Shown: one piece after another, positions 10,000 through 21,653 of the stretch
Numbering within the stretch: the first letter of the stretch is position 1
How the letters are laid out: every line of letters starts with the position of its first letter
DNA from: Batkoa obscura
Lineage: Eukaryota > Entomophthoromycota > Entomophthoromycetes > Entomophthorales > Batkoaceae
Length of the DNA stretch: 64,000 nt
Reading direction: 5' to 3'
NCBI GenBank assembly: GCA_030770535.1
Contig: JASVEC010000013.1
Span: 992,001 to 1,056,000 of the forward strand
Made by a program: the position numbers and the translations under genes
The notes under the pieces: generated by a model
Database searches by the model: none
The model's input: only the letters and a program-made list of their open reading frames with translations
What the model was told of the DNA's origin: nothing

Positions 10000-10455
10000 G
10001 CTTTTAATATATTGCAAAGCATAGTAGGAGTACTGTCACTACCTAAGACTTTCTTTGCTTAATTATTTGTTGTTTTATTTAAATATTTATGATCAAAAAT
10101 AAATAAATATTTCTTCTCATTAAATTTGTGTTTTGTATATTTGAGTATTTATTAGCTATTATGTGTTTTCAGAATGTAGTCAAAAATAACTATAATTGAT
10201 AGTAAACTGAATACAGTGTTAGGGATACTAAGACATTATTTTTAGACCAACTTTGTATTTTAATAGAGATGATTTTGATCCAAATCCAAAACTCAACGTG
10301 TTGAAAGTGAAATTGCTCTGAATTTGATTTCTTGTTTTAATAAAATTTTAGATAACTATAAACTAAGTGTAATTTATCCATTAAACAGATAAGTAAATAT
10401 AGTTATATAATAATTTATAATATAATAGCAACACTCGATTATTTTGTTAAAGAGC
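10000..10455. other. Intergenic
   Basis: AT-rich spacer between eIF1 and the MHR-like gene. I see nothing coding and no MITE. Confidence 0.6.
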
Positions 10456-12291
10456 ATGCTGGAACAGACGCAAAATAAAAGAAGCAATGTTCAAGTTTTA
10501 AGAGTATCACATCTTTTAGACTCAAGGGGTTATTTGGTAAACTTAAAAGTGAGAAGTGATATCGATAGAAAGAGGGCAAGATTAGAAGCTTTAGAAGCTT
10601 TAGTTCTCAAATACACGATATTGTTTAAGAAAATTCAATTAGTTAATCCAAGCCAATCTTACCCATTCTATGCGTATTTAAAGTATATTTGTTCATATAT
10701 CCAACTACTAAATAGTCAACATGAAAAGTTAATATTTGATCCTTGCATTAAACAGCAACTTTATTGTTTTGAAAGTACAATAATAAATAGTCTAAAGAAG
10801 ATTGTTATATTCTATGATAACGATGATATTATAGTTGAAAAAAAGCTACCGCAAGTTTTAGGCCCTGATATTCAATCTTATGGTATTTTTTTAAAAAATG
10901 GTTTAAAATTATATATTCAAGCCTTTGATGTGTATAATTTACTGCTCACCAAACAACAACTATTTCAAATAATCACCAAAAAGGAACATAACTCTTTATC
11001 TTATGCTTTTATAGCCTTTTTAGCTCGTTTTACTGCTCCAAAAGATAACGCTAACTACCATCTTTTATATAAAAATAGTGTAAGAAACGCCCGTAGAGAG
11101 TTGATTGTTGCTTATAACACACCTACTTATGAAGATATAATCGCATTGCTTATGCTTTCACATATAAGTTTAACCACTTATTCGTCCCAGCTTGCTATTG
11201 TATATTTTAGTTCAGCTATCCGAATGGCACAGGTTTTAGGATATGATCAAGGTAATAAAGAGTTAGATATTAAGGATGAAACTATTGGTAAAGAGGGAAA
11301 AGAAAAGTTATGGGCTGTGTTAAGTTTCTATTATATGATATTTAGTACCATTTCAACCAACCTTCCACAATTGAGTCATTCTGCTTATTTTTCCAATATT
11401 AAGTTTCACTCGAAAAGTTTAGTAGCAACCAAAAATAAGGAAAACTTGGCTAATTATCCGTTTTATAAATGGCAAGAAAAACTATTTATTGGGGAATATA
11501 ATAAAGAATTAGTCGAAGTATTTTCAAAAATAACTTCTCATATTCAAACTATTAAACACTCTACTATGAGTAACAATGATTTAGCTACAATCACCTTAGA
11601 GCAATTAAGGCTTCCGCCTAGCCAATTTTATGTTATTTTAACCTCAATGCTAAACTTGGAAAAAAGATATCAATTAAATTTACATTTTGAAACCGAATTA
11701 CTCAAAGTAAATATCAATAACTCAACTAAAACTTTAGATTTAGCAACAATTGGTGAACTAGAGGTTGGAATCAATATTCATATACAAATGCTTTTGCAAC
11801 TGATTTTTATATTTTTATATTATCCTTTTGTATTAATTTATCCCAAACCGGTCATTTTTTCAAAAGAAGAGATCAACTTACTTTTCTGCTCGGCTAATTT
11901 AGTTACATTTTATTATCTAAGTACGTTTAAATTGTTTTATGCCCTATCTAAAAATGGAAGTACTATGGAGCTAGTGCTCCCTAAAACAAAAAAAGAAGAG
12001 TCTCATTTTCAATTACCTTTTTATTTTCATTCTATATTCATTATTTATGTTTACTTTACAATTATCGATCTATCAGAGTCTGGGTTTCACGAGATTGAAA
12101 CTGACATCATTGCTCAAAGTCAACAACATTCTTTATTTTTACTTATTATGTTAAAATCAGTCGCTGAATCTTCTGGAAAAAATCGTATGGATGCTTCGGA
12201 AGCTTTAACTCAATTATCAAATGTAATATCAAGGTTTCAGTTACCGAAAGTATTTGAAGACAAATTAGATTACTATGGAATAGTTTTTTAA
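10456..12291 (+). CDS. Fungal MHR-like regulator, divergent member, cysteine-less N-terminus
   Basis: A 611-aa intron-free protein related to the MHR-like family at 32-36 kb and 47-63 kb, and the most divergent intact member. Shared landmarks are S-Y-A-F-I-A-F-L-A-R-F-T near residue 180, the A-I-R-M-A-Q-V-L-G-Y-D helix, an aromatic block after it, the L-Y-Y-P-F-V-L-I-Y-P-K-P segment and a final R-F-Q-L-P. These resemble the middle homology region that follows the DNA-binding cluster in Zn2Cys6 regulators. The N-terminus keeps a linker-like D-R-K-R-A-R-L-E-A-L-E-A-L. The preceding 25 residues have roughly Zn2Cys6 spacing but contain no cysteine, so sequence-specific DNA binding by a zinc cluster is not expected. 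I chose the ATG at 10456. The frame stays open 12 bases further upstream without another ATG. The molecular role is unknown. Confidence 0.75.
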   Translation: MLEQTQNKRSNVQVLRVSHLLDSRGYLVNLKVRSDIDRKRARLEALEALVLKYTILFKKIQLVNPSQSYPFYAYLKYICSYIQLLNSQHEKLIFDPCIKQQLYCFESTIINSLKKIVIFYDNDDIIVEKKLPQVLGPDIQSYGIFLKNGLKLYIQAFDVYNLLLTKQQLFQIITKKEHNSLSYAFIAFLARFTAPKDNANYHLLYKNSVRNARRELIVAYNTPTYEDIIALLMLSHISLTTYSSQLAIVYFSSAIRMAQVLGYDQGNKELDIKDETIGKEGKEKLWAVLSFYYMIFSTISTNLPQLSHSAYFSNIKFHSKSLVATKNKENLANYPFYKWQEKLFIGEYNKELVEVFSKITSHIQTIKHSTMSNNDLATITLEQLRLPPSQFYVILTSMLNLEKRYQLNLHFETELLKVNINNSTKTLDLATIGELEVGINIHIQMLLQLIFIFLYYPFVLIYPKPVIFSKEEINLLFCSANLVTFYYLSTFKLFYALSKNGSTMELVLPKTKKEESHFQLPFYFHSIFIIYVYFTIIDLSESGFHEIETDIIAQSQQHSLFLLIMLKSVAESSGKNRMDASEALTQLSNVISRFQLPKVFEDKLDYYGIVF

Positions 12292-12835
12292 TGTTCATTT
12301 TTATTAAATTGAACGTATTTTTATAGCAGAATGGTTTCTATTGTTTCAAATTAGAGTTTTTTCCTTTATTTAATCATCGAATAATGAAAAAATATATCAA
12401 TTGCTGCTATAAGGATTATTCAAAATGTACACAATTTTATTGCTCAAAACATTGTTTCCATATCAAAAGGAGCGACTCTATAGTCTAAATTAATACTAAC
12501 AATATGCCGATGGAAGGATGAAATTTAATTTATAACATTTATCCTGAATATTTGGTATCGGTAAATTAGATAAATCATAATTAAAAGAAATAAAACTTGA
12601 TTAATACTTAATGCGATTATTAAATTAAATGAATGATGTTCAAATCTAAAATAAACAACAAATAAATTCCATGTTTATTTTATTTTAACTTTACCCTATC
12701 CATAGACAGACATTTTATAATTTTAAAAAAATTTAGAATTAAAGTTGTATTAAATCAAGTTGATTTCATTGGACAGAGCTTGAATATAAGAAGGAAGTCA
12801 TCCAAGTAAGCCCTGTTTTTTAGCAGATTAAAAAA
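12292..12835. other. Intergenic
   Basis: AT-rich spacer upstream of the dihydroorotase gene. Nothing recognisable apart from presumed promoter sequence. Confidence 0.6.
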
Positions 12836-13991
12836 ATGAACCGAATTTTATTACCAAAAGTAAATGACTTACATGTGCACCTTCGTCAAGGCAAATTAAT
12901 GGAACTTGTTACTCCATTATTATCAGGTGGTGGTGTAGGCACTGTTTTTGTTATGGTAATTATTTTAAATCGTTACATACTTTTTATAATTTTTTATAGC
13001 CTAATTTACAACCACCTATTAAAAATACTCAAGAAGCTTTAGATTATAAGCAAAAACTTGTAAATATTGACCCTAGTATTAACTATTTGATGTCTTTGTA
13101 TTTATCTCCTGAACTTACTCCGGAAGAAATCAAAAAAGCTGCTAAAGCTGGTATAGCTGGTAATAATTTGATTGCTTATTTTATGTTTAATATTTTAATT
13201 TTATTTACTAATACTATCTACATAAAAAAGGAGTAAAATCATATCCAAGAGGAGTAACAACTAATAGTGATTCTGGTATTGAGTCTTATGAAACATATTA
13301 CCCAGTATTTAGAGCTATGGAAGAAGTAGATATGGTATTAAATCTCCATGGAGAAATTCCAAGTGACCCAGAAAAAGGTACCTGCATTTTAAATGCTGAA
13401 GAACGTTTTTTACAACACCTTGAAAAACTTCATGCCCAGTTTCCAAAGTTGCGTATTGTTCTTGAACATGCTACTACTAAAGCAGCAGTTGAAGCTGTTA
13501 AAAAATTAGGTGATACTGTAGGATGTACTATCACCGCCCATCACCTTGAATTGATTGTTGATGATTGGGCAGGGGCTGCACATCATTATTGTAAACCAGT
13601 AGCTAAATACCCTCACGATCGTTTAGCTTTACAAGAAGTTATTAGAGAAGGTCATCCTCGATTTTTCTTAGGCTCAGATTCTGCACCACATCCTAGACAT
13701 CGTAAGGAAGGCTCAGACCCTTGTGCAGCAGGTGTCTTTACTAGCCCTTATTTATTACCTTATTTAGCAACTCAATTTGAAAAATTAAATATGCTTGATC
13801 GATTAAAAGACTTTACTTCAAAGTTTGGTGCTGCGTTCTATAAACTTGAGGTAGGTAATGAAGAGGCTTTGACTTTAGTCAAAGAGTCATCGAAAGTACC
13901 TCAACAATTTACATATAATGATGATGAAGGTGTTGAGCGAGGTGTTGTACCATTTAGAGCAGGAGTTGAGCTTAATTGGAAGCTTCTCTAA
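12836..13991 (+). CDS. URA4: Dihydroorotase, third step of pyrimidine synthesis
   Basis: Three exons, 12836-12955, 13000-13159 and 13231-13991, give 346 aa (yeast Ura4 is 364). The introns are 44 bp (phase 0) and 71 bp (phase 1). The cytosolic zinc enzyme interconverts N-carbamoyl-L-aspartate and L-dihydroorotate. Metal ligands and catalytic residues are visible: H13 and H15 in H-V-H-L-R-Q, K96 (the carboxylated lysine, in G-V-K-S-Y-P-R-G-V-T-T-N-S), H133 in L-N-L-H-G-E, H173 in L-E-H-A-T-T, and D243 in L-G-S-D-S-A-P-H. Both junctions restore conserved residues (G-I-A-G-V-K across the second). It is a stand-alone enzyme, as in ascomycetes, and not part of a CAD fusion. There is no functional link to its neighbours. 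Confidence 0.95.
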
Positions 13992-16886
13992 GTTTCTATC
14001 TCCATGTATAAAAAATATGTAGAGCTATATTTGCAGTACCTTAATATTTTTTTAAGATAATTATCGTTACATATTTTATTATACAGATTAAAAAATATTG
14101 AATTTTAAAACGATTTTTATAATTATTTTAACATTACATTTTAATCTTTCTTTAATATCTTGAAGGAATCAGGCTCCCAAGTGGTTTATTGTTGGAAGCA
14201 AGCAAAGGTATAAAGAACCTGATTGAACATTTTGATTTTTTTGATTTTTCTAAACGCACTTTTGTGTTTGATAAAGCATTAACTCTATCTCGAAAAAAGA
14301 GTATTATATCTAAGATACAGAAAGGGTACTTTAATTATTGCACTTGGGAGTAGAGATGGAGAGCCTTATATTCAGGATTTGTTCCTTAAATTATAGAAAA
14401 ATTGATATCCCATCTTTTAAATATTTACTCTTAGTTTCGAAATAAATTATGATTGTTATATTTGTATAAGATCTAAATAATAATTGTTAGAAAAATTATT
14501 GGTTGAAAAAGAAGGGATACAAATTAGAGGGCTCGGTTTTATATAAATTTTTTTAAATTAATTTAAACTTGAGTTCGCTTTTTACAAAGTATACTTTTGA
14601 TAACATGATATTTGAGAGAAATTAATTTGTTGTTATGAAAATTTCGGATGCACAAAATTTATAGAATTTTGTTATTTATTAGCTTTAAAATTATCTATAA
14701 TACGACCCTGATAGATATACTCAAAGTAATGATCTTTGTTTAAAAGGAATGTAGTTTATTTATTACTCAAATTTAATGAATGATTTATGTAATCATATTC
14801 CTATAAAGCTAAATCTAGGGTATAAAATATGTGGATTGCATTCGTATATAATTAATTAATCTTTCTAAAATAATACTTTGAACAAATACGCAATTTTCAT
14901 AATTTACTTTCTGAAATTTTTTTATTAAGTATTTTATACAGTTTTTTAAATCTGGATGAAATATATCACTTTAATATATTAAAAGAACCAAATGATCTTT
15001 TTTTATTTTTACATTAATCCTGTTCCTTATTAACCGATATTAAATCACAGTATAATAGATTACTTTTCAAGTCTTAGTCCTTTGTTGTGTTTTGTTAGCG
15101 TATGTGTTACAGCGCTATGGTGTGTAATGTCTATTAACCATTTGAATAAAGTAAGTTACTTTTAGTATATCAAAAAACTGAGAAATTCACTCAATTTTTT
15201 AAAATACATATCGGAATTCTGTTTTTTTTATCTAGCATTATAATATATACGCTTTAATTGATTTGAGTTTAGGATATTACTTTATTAGTTCTTTTTATTT
15301 CAAATTTAATTTTAGAACCAGGATAGAAAATGACCTATTTAATATTAGTTGTAAATAAATCATTACAGGAACTTAAAATATTTTATTTTACTGTTATGGA
15401 CATCAAGTTTATTATATAAATTTCTTAAAATTTATAAAAAATTTTAGACACCTTTGGCTAAAGGTGTAATGTTTTTAATACATGAAGTATTATTAACAAT
15501 ACTTACAAAAAGGAGCTTTTTATGAACCTTATATTATTGATTTATTTTTAGAAGTATTTTACTTTTTAATTTATCTACTTTAGTGATATTTTTTTAATCA
15601 ATTTAACGTACGTGATAATATATTCAAATCATTTGATTTAAAAAACAATATTTTTATTCATCAAGAAATTATAAGAAAAACACATACAGTGCATCCAGAC
15701 CGTGGGCTCCTTAGAAAGTAAATTTGAGTTAATTATTTATTTTGCTCATTAATCCCCCTTTAAAGGAATCAGAATATCTATGGTTATAGGGAAAATAAAA
15801 CCAATAACTTAGATCATAAATGAGCATGCCTATTTTTTGTAAAATTAACATGAGATAAATAATACTTTTGGTAATTTAGGCGAAGACTTATATATTCTTC
15901 ATTTTATAAGGTAGCTACTAGACATTATTTTTTATAAAAATTTATAACCAATTTATGTACTTCTTATACTATTTGAAAATTAAGATAAAAGCTTAATAAG
16001 TATCGTCTATTGTTTAAAATAACAACAGCCGTTTATTATATTTATTTTATACTTGTTTGTTAGTTTAATGATCCTAGAAATAATTTGAATAGCAAAATTC
16101 TCTAAATCTAATTTAAACAATTCATTAAAATTATTTACGCAAATTCCTATTTTTAGGAATAAAGTTGCCCCTTAGGCTTATTGGTTGTCTTTTAATTACC
16201 GATATAGTACAAATAATGCCAAATTTGATCATTTTTTGCAGAAAGGTTGAGCGTCACTTTCCATTTTGGTCAAATTAGTTCTTTTAAACATTTTTCAAGC
16301 ATCTATATCATAGTAACGCTTAATCTTAACTATTGTTTGTACTATTAAACACCTTAGATTAAGCTCAAGATGCTTTTAGAGATAAAAGCACTTTAAATAT
16401 TCTAAATAACAACATGTATTTAACAAATTAAGTCAAAGTTTATTCCACCATCAAATAGTTTTATTTACATTCAGTTAAAGAATAAGGTTTGAATTAACTT
16501 AAAATTGATACCATTTGGTATGGTTTTACAATATTTAAATTCTATTCCTATAAAGCTATATTTCTATTGCTTTGATCTGAATATTCGAGTTTGATTTACA
16601 CCTGAACTAATATAGTGCTACTCCCTATTTAAGGCAGGTTTAATCAGAGTTGTATAATAATTTACCCTTTCTTTTGTATTGAATTTTAGTACAGTTTTTA
16701 TTAATATATTGCTTAGAAGGCCAAATTGTGTGCGAATAAAAATAGTAAACCTGTCCAATTTAACTATTTAGCCTACAAAAATTCTGCTATAAATGTGATT
16801 TTCTTAATATATAAATAATTGAGTTGGCAACTCCAAGTATATAAAGCGCTTTTTTACAGCTTTTGTTTTATACTTTTTTTATCTAT
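13992..16886. other. 2.9-kb gene desert
   Basis: Long AT-rich region without MITEs. One stretch at about 14167-14353 stays open for some 60 codons and reads like protein (G-I-R-L-P-S-G-L-L-L-E-A-S-K, then many charged and aromatic residues), but it has no start codon and I do not recognise it. It may be a gene remnant. The rest shows stops in all frames and no RNA gene that I can support. Confidence 0.5.
16838..16845 (+). promoter_or_regulatory. TATA box of orphan gene
   Basis: TATATAAA preceded by CTCCAAG, 49 bp before the ATG. This supports the downstream frame as a real gene. Confidence 0.5.
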
Positions 16887-17537
16887 ATGAGTACTACTAC
16901 TGCCTTAGAGCCCGGGGCAAATACAGCTTATAAAAGAGAAGAGGATACTGATAATTGGACCCGGACAGATAAAAACATTATTCGCGTAAGTGAAGTCGAT
17001 ACTAAAAACCCGGTCTATGATTACACAAATGAGCTCTATAACGACTTCCAGAGACGACACAGCATTCTTTTAAGTTATTACAATGAAATTAATAGCGAGC
17101 TAGGGAAATCTAATGCTTTGTTTATATACTTTTGTCGAGTATTTGGAGATATCTACCCATACATGAAATATTATCAATCTAAAGATGATATTTATACTGG
17201 AACAAGTCCCTTGGATCAAATGCTTATTAACAAGTTTTATTTGATCCCCAATACAAACATAACTACCATAATATGTACTCATGATTTGGATTTTTTGAAG
17301 AAAAATAGTAACGAACCATACCATATGCTTCCTCTCTTGATCATGGCGCTTCTGGTTTTACATTACACCCCTAATATTAAACTAAACGAAGAACTACCAA
17401 ACTACCTACATCGCATAAGAAATATAGCTAGGAAAGTTCTTTTATTACTAAAAGAAAAGAAATTAAGCTATACTAATTATTATTACCTTGACATCGCCAA
17501 AGACTTATTTTATCATCTTCCTGTTTCATTATATTAA
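16887..17537 (+). CDS. Hypothetical protein, 216 aa
   Basis: I do not recognise this protein. It starts with M-S-T-T-T-A-L-E-P-G and has a polar N-terminal third. A middle region is rich in Tyr, Phe and Ile (residues 60-130). The last third is helical and Leu-rich with basic residues, including L-L-I-M-A-L-L-V-L and R-K-V-L-L-L-L-K-E-K-K. There is no signal peptide, no clear membrane segment except possibly the short leucine stretch, and no cysteine motif. The ATG lies 49 bp after a good TATA box, and base composition in the frame is less AT-biased than the flanks, so I treat it as real. A weak resemblance to the helical core of the MHR-like proteins is not strong enough to assign it to that family. 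Confidence 0.6.
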   Translation: MSTTTALEPGANTAYKREEDTDNWTRTDKNIIRVSEVDTKNPVYDYTNELYNDFQRRHSILLSYYNEINSELGKSNALFIYFCRVFGDIYPYMKYYQSKDDIYTGTSPLDQMLINKFYLIPNTNITTIICTHDLDFLKKNSNEPYHMLPLLIMALLVLHYTPNIKLNEELPNYLHRIRNIARKVLLLLKEKKLSYTNYYYLDIAKDLFYHLPVSLY

Positions 17538-17987
17538 TTTTCAATTAACTGTATAGTTCAATAAAAATGTATATTAATTAGTTTTAAGAATATACTGTTC
17601 TATTTTTCCATGTTTCATAAATGCTTTTTCATCAATTTATTAAAATAATTAAAGGCTGTTATGGTTTAAAGTAGATAAAACGGTTAAATTAAAGCGAATT
17701 TCTAATTATGGTTTTTAATTTATCTATAATTACTATTCCTTCTTTAATAAGGATAATTTTCTAGGGAGGTGACTTTAATGTTCTAACAATACCCCGAGAA
17801 TTTCTCCATTCTAGCCTCTCTGGGTTTATACTTCTATTATAATAATATTATTATTTACTATGAAAACATTATTATTACAGCCTAAATTGTACCCTTGATT
17901 TTACATCTGTTATAAATTTTATCTTATTAAGAGTTTTAAGATCTAAGTTTAAACTAACATAATATATTAATACTTATTGTTATTCCC

Positions 17988-18094
17988 ATATGGGGAAGTA
18001 TTTTTTTGTTTAAGGATTTTACTAACAATCTTTCCGCTCAAATACCGCTTAAAAGATGGAAAAAGTGATGAAACCAGAAAAAACATCCCCATAT
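17988..18094 (-). mobile_element. MITE family 1, copy 6
   Basis: Full-length 107-bp copy including both ATAT tetramers. The ends are ATATGGGGAAGT and ACATCCCCATAT, and the core is in inverted orientation. Confidence 0.93.
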
Positions 18095-18475
18095 CAATGA
18101 TGATTTGAATGAAATATAGTTTAAATTGTAAACTTTACAATAAATCGTTCTTTAATAGTTTTTATTTTAAGTATAAAACTAATTAATGTTATATAGATAA
18201 GCGATATGAAATATTTAATGAAAACTTCAATACTCTATAAAAAATCTTTAATTAGTTATAATTAAAGTAAAGGTTTTCGTTATTAATTTTTCAAAATGTT
18301 GTAAACTAATATTGGGAACACAACAAAAATAATCTTTTTTAAAAAAAATAGGTTTATTTTTTATTCAATAAATCATAAACTATTGATTTCTATAATAAAT
18401 GTATCATCGTATAATTAAACTATCAACTAGTTACTAAATACATATAAAACTAAAAAAAAACTTTACTCTGATTTA

Positions 18476-18498
18476 AATAAAATAAAATAAAATAAAAT
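18476..18498. repeat. (AAATA)n microsatellite
   Basis: About four and a half perfect pentamer units in the desert between the orphan gene and GLT1. Confidence 0.75.
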
Positions 18499-18954
18499 GA
18501 CATTCTTACATAGTGTATTTAAAAGTATCATAAAGTCTTACCTTGATGAAAAATTTAAGGTATTAAGGCTACTTGCGAAAATCAGCTTATTTACTTACAT
18601 TCTATTACTTTTGGATAAAAAGATATCATCGAAAAGTAAAGGGATTGAGTGTTTTAGCTCATAACCTAAACAATAATGATATATTTTAAAGAGTTGTTAA
18701 AAGCCAAGTGATATCCTACATTGATTAATGGAATTAATCTGGTTACTAAAGTGCTGATTTTTGACATCACATCGTTTACACTTTAAGCAAAGCCTGAATG
18801 ACAATAGTATAAATACTACATGGTTATAACTATAAATTAAATAAATTAAATCAATAAATTGTGTGTTGAGTGGGTTATATATAAAAATCCAATTTTTAAT
18901 AGTTATTGATTCTGAGAAATATTTTAGTTTTAGTCAACTTTTATTTTTTATTAA

Positions 18955-19095
18955 ATATGGGGAAGTATTTTTTTGTTTAAGAATTTTACTAATAGCTTTT
19001 CCACTCAAATAGCACTTAAAAAATATAAAAAATATAAAAAATATAAAAAATATAAAAAATATAAGAAATAATGAAATCAAAAAAAAAACCCATAT
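18955..19095 (-). mobile_element. MITE family 1, copy 7, with internal microsatellite
   Basis: Inverted copy bounded by ATATGGGGAAGT and CCCATAT. The segment normally reading AAAAAATGGAAAAAATAATG is replaced by about five AATATAAAA units (19019-19065), which lengthens the element to 141 bp. The other parts match the family. Confidence 0.88.
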
Positions 19096-21531
19096 AGATA
19101 TCTGAATTAGTATAAAGTGATGATAACGAGCAATAAAGTAAACAATTAGATCAAAAATTTATCTTTTATTTATGAGCAAGATACTTATAAAAATAGTCTA
19201 GTAAAAAAATTAATGAATTGATTTAAAGAGCTCTAAAAGAATTCAAAGGGTATAAATTATTTGTTCAATCTCAAGCCTATTAACTTGAAAATTGTAGAGT
19301 AACGTTGCCCTCTGATTTTCATATAAAAACTATGATTATTTTGTTCTAAATGGAAATAAATTGTTACTATTAGATTCCATAATATACTTATCGCCCCAAC
19401 TCCCTGGACTATCATCCAAAGGTTATTACTAAAAGGAGTATGACAACATTATAAATATATGGAAGTTAGTCAACTTAGGAGTTTGATAGAAATATTTAAA
19501 AAAATGCCTATTATCAGCTATTAGATAATTCCACTAATTTTATAACTGTGACTTGCTTCTCGATCAATCTATCATCTAATGACGTATCGAATAAAATATA
19601 TAGTAAATCATTATATCATTAATCGGTTAAGTTTGTAGATTTTATAAAATTATCTCTTGATTTGGAATTTGGGTTTATAGATTCGAAATCTACTTTTAAA
19701 AAAATCAAAGTTTTTTCCCTCTTACAGACCTTTACTATATTTCCTTATACTACCACTACTATATTACTTATGTCAATTAAATAACTTTTATTTATATTTC
19801 GTGTTTATATTCATTTTGTCCTTGTCTTTATATTTATGCTCTATTTGTCACTAATTTAATTTTTTAGGCCTTTGTTCTTTGTTTAACTTACCTCTAATTT
19901 ATAGTCCGTTATTTTATTATATAACTGGTTGCTATCAATGAAATAAGTACTGTTGTCTTATTGTTTTATTTTTGTTATTTTTATTGTTATTTTCATTACT
20001 ATTTTTATAACATCGGCTTTAATATGATGGATCTTTTGAAAAGTACAATATAAATTTTACATAATATTTACTAGAAAAAGACTGCCATGGTTAAAGATGA
20101 TTTAAGTAACTCTTATTTAAATATTAACAAAATAACTTTGTAATACTAACATATCTTCTATCACTTTATAAAGTATATTTAAAATTTATTTCGTTATTAA
20201 AATCCGTTTTGAAGATAGCAAAGCTTTTAATAGTGACCTTTCTAATTGAAATTTGTTTAAATGGTTTTTTTATAAACTATTGTAAAAGTACTAAAGTAAG
20301 CTTACTTTAAATAATTTACAACGATTGTTAAGCCCACATGAAATTTTAAAGCTTATCGTATAATAGTATTTATAAAATATTTATCATTTGATTTTATATT
20401 AAATAAATTTTATATAAACCATGACATTTTTAAATACATTTTCTTATCTTTTTTCAAAAATAGAATAATCTCTTATCAGTTTGATAAAAATAAAACTAGC
20501 ATTTAAAACTAAACCAGAGTATGCTAAAGATAGACTACATAATGATTTATTTTACTAGATATTACTATAATATACAAACAGACATTAAAGTTTAGAAGAG
20601 CGGAGTAAGTTCTTATAAGTTTCATTATAAACTTAACTTTTTTTTACACTTATTATCGCTTTCAATTCTTTATCAAAATTGATAAAAATAAGGGGGCTTA
20701 GTTTTTTAAGGAATCAAAGGTTTGATTTTTAAAACTATGAGCGACGGAAGTCACAGCCAAAAAAATATTTTATTAATTTTTCCATTGACTTTACCACTAT
20801 GAATAATAGTGACTCTTAATGTTATGATAATAAAATGAATAATAATATTATCAAATAAAATGAATGATAAAGAGAGGTAACAGTCTATTCACAACATGAT
20901 TTTAATTTAAAATACCATTTTGCCTTTTTTAGTAAGGTTCCTAGACATCCTGATGATGTCAAATGAAATCAAAAAGTAATTTATTGATAAGCTTTGCCAT
21001 TTGAAAAGTAATTTTTTTTCTCCACTTTGCTTAAAATGAATTCGGGTCTTTTACATTTATGCAATTAGAATAAAATAATTCTTCTACTTTAACTTTAAAA
21101 TATGATTTAATTTATAACAACTTGGACCAATAATGTTAGTGCTTAACCACCTTAAACAATAGCGTGACTGCTATCCTAAGTTTATTTATCAAATGTCAAA
21201 CATAATTTCTACTTGATTAGATTATTTTCATCTTGTTATCTAATCAAAAAGTCACATATATTTCAATTGAAGATTTAAAAAATTGATAAAGATTAAAATT
21301 ATCAAGTATGGGGATATAAATATGGCTTAAAGTAGAGAGATTCTAACTAACATATAATTCGATTTATTTAATTTATATCATAAAAGGTAACAAAACATAC
21401 ATTATTTAATAGTTTATATCTAATTTAACAAATATCAACAGTTTAATATACTTATTTTAAACATGGTACTAAATCCAATCAAAGAATTTATGATGAAACA
21501 AAATGCATAAGTTTATGCTTGACCTCAATAC

Positions 21532-21539
21532 TATAAAAG
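21532..21539 (+). promoter_or_regulatory. TATA box of GLT1
   Basis: TATAAAAG, 122 bp before the start codon. Confidence 0.5.
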
Positions 21540-21653
21540 CTAAAAAAGTCATAATCCAAACTTTTATTTCATTCTATTTATCTTTAACCATTATCCTACT
21601 TTCAAAAATAAAAATAAAAAGTTACTAAACTGTGTTATTATTAGTTATATAAA

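Larger units (their letters stand above)
17538..21653. other. 4.1-kb gene desert
   Basis: Low-complexity AT-rich region with two inverted MITEs, an AAATA repeat at 18476-18498 and a T-rich tract around 19700-20000. A possible half-copy of the MITE (TATGGGGATA then ATTCTAACTAACA, 21307-21355) is too decayed to call. The right end is the GLT1 promoter. No coding sequence or RNA gene is supported. Confidence 0.55.

Noticed and set aside
16887-17537. Orphan 216-aa protein as an MHR-like family member
   Set aside because: Only one helical stretch loosely resembles the family. The Y-L-K-W, R-M-A-Q and Y-P-Q-P landmarks are absent.
21307-21355. Fifteenth MITE copy upstream of GLT1
   Set aside because: TATGGGGATA followed by ATTCTAACTAACA is suggestive, but the core and the right end are missing.
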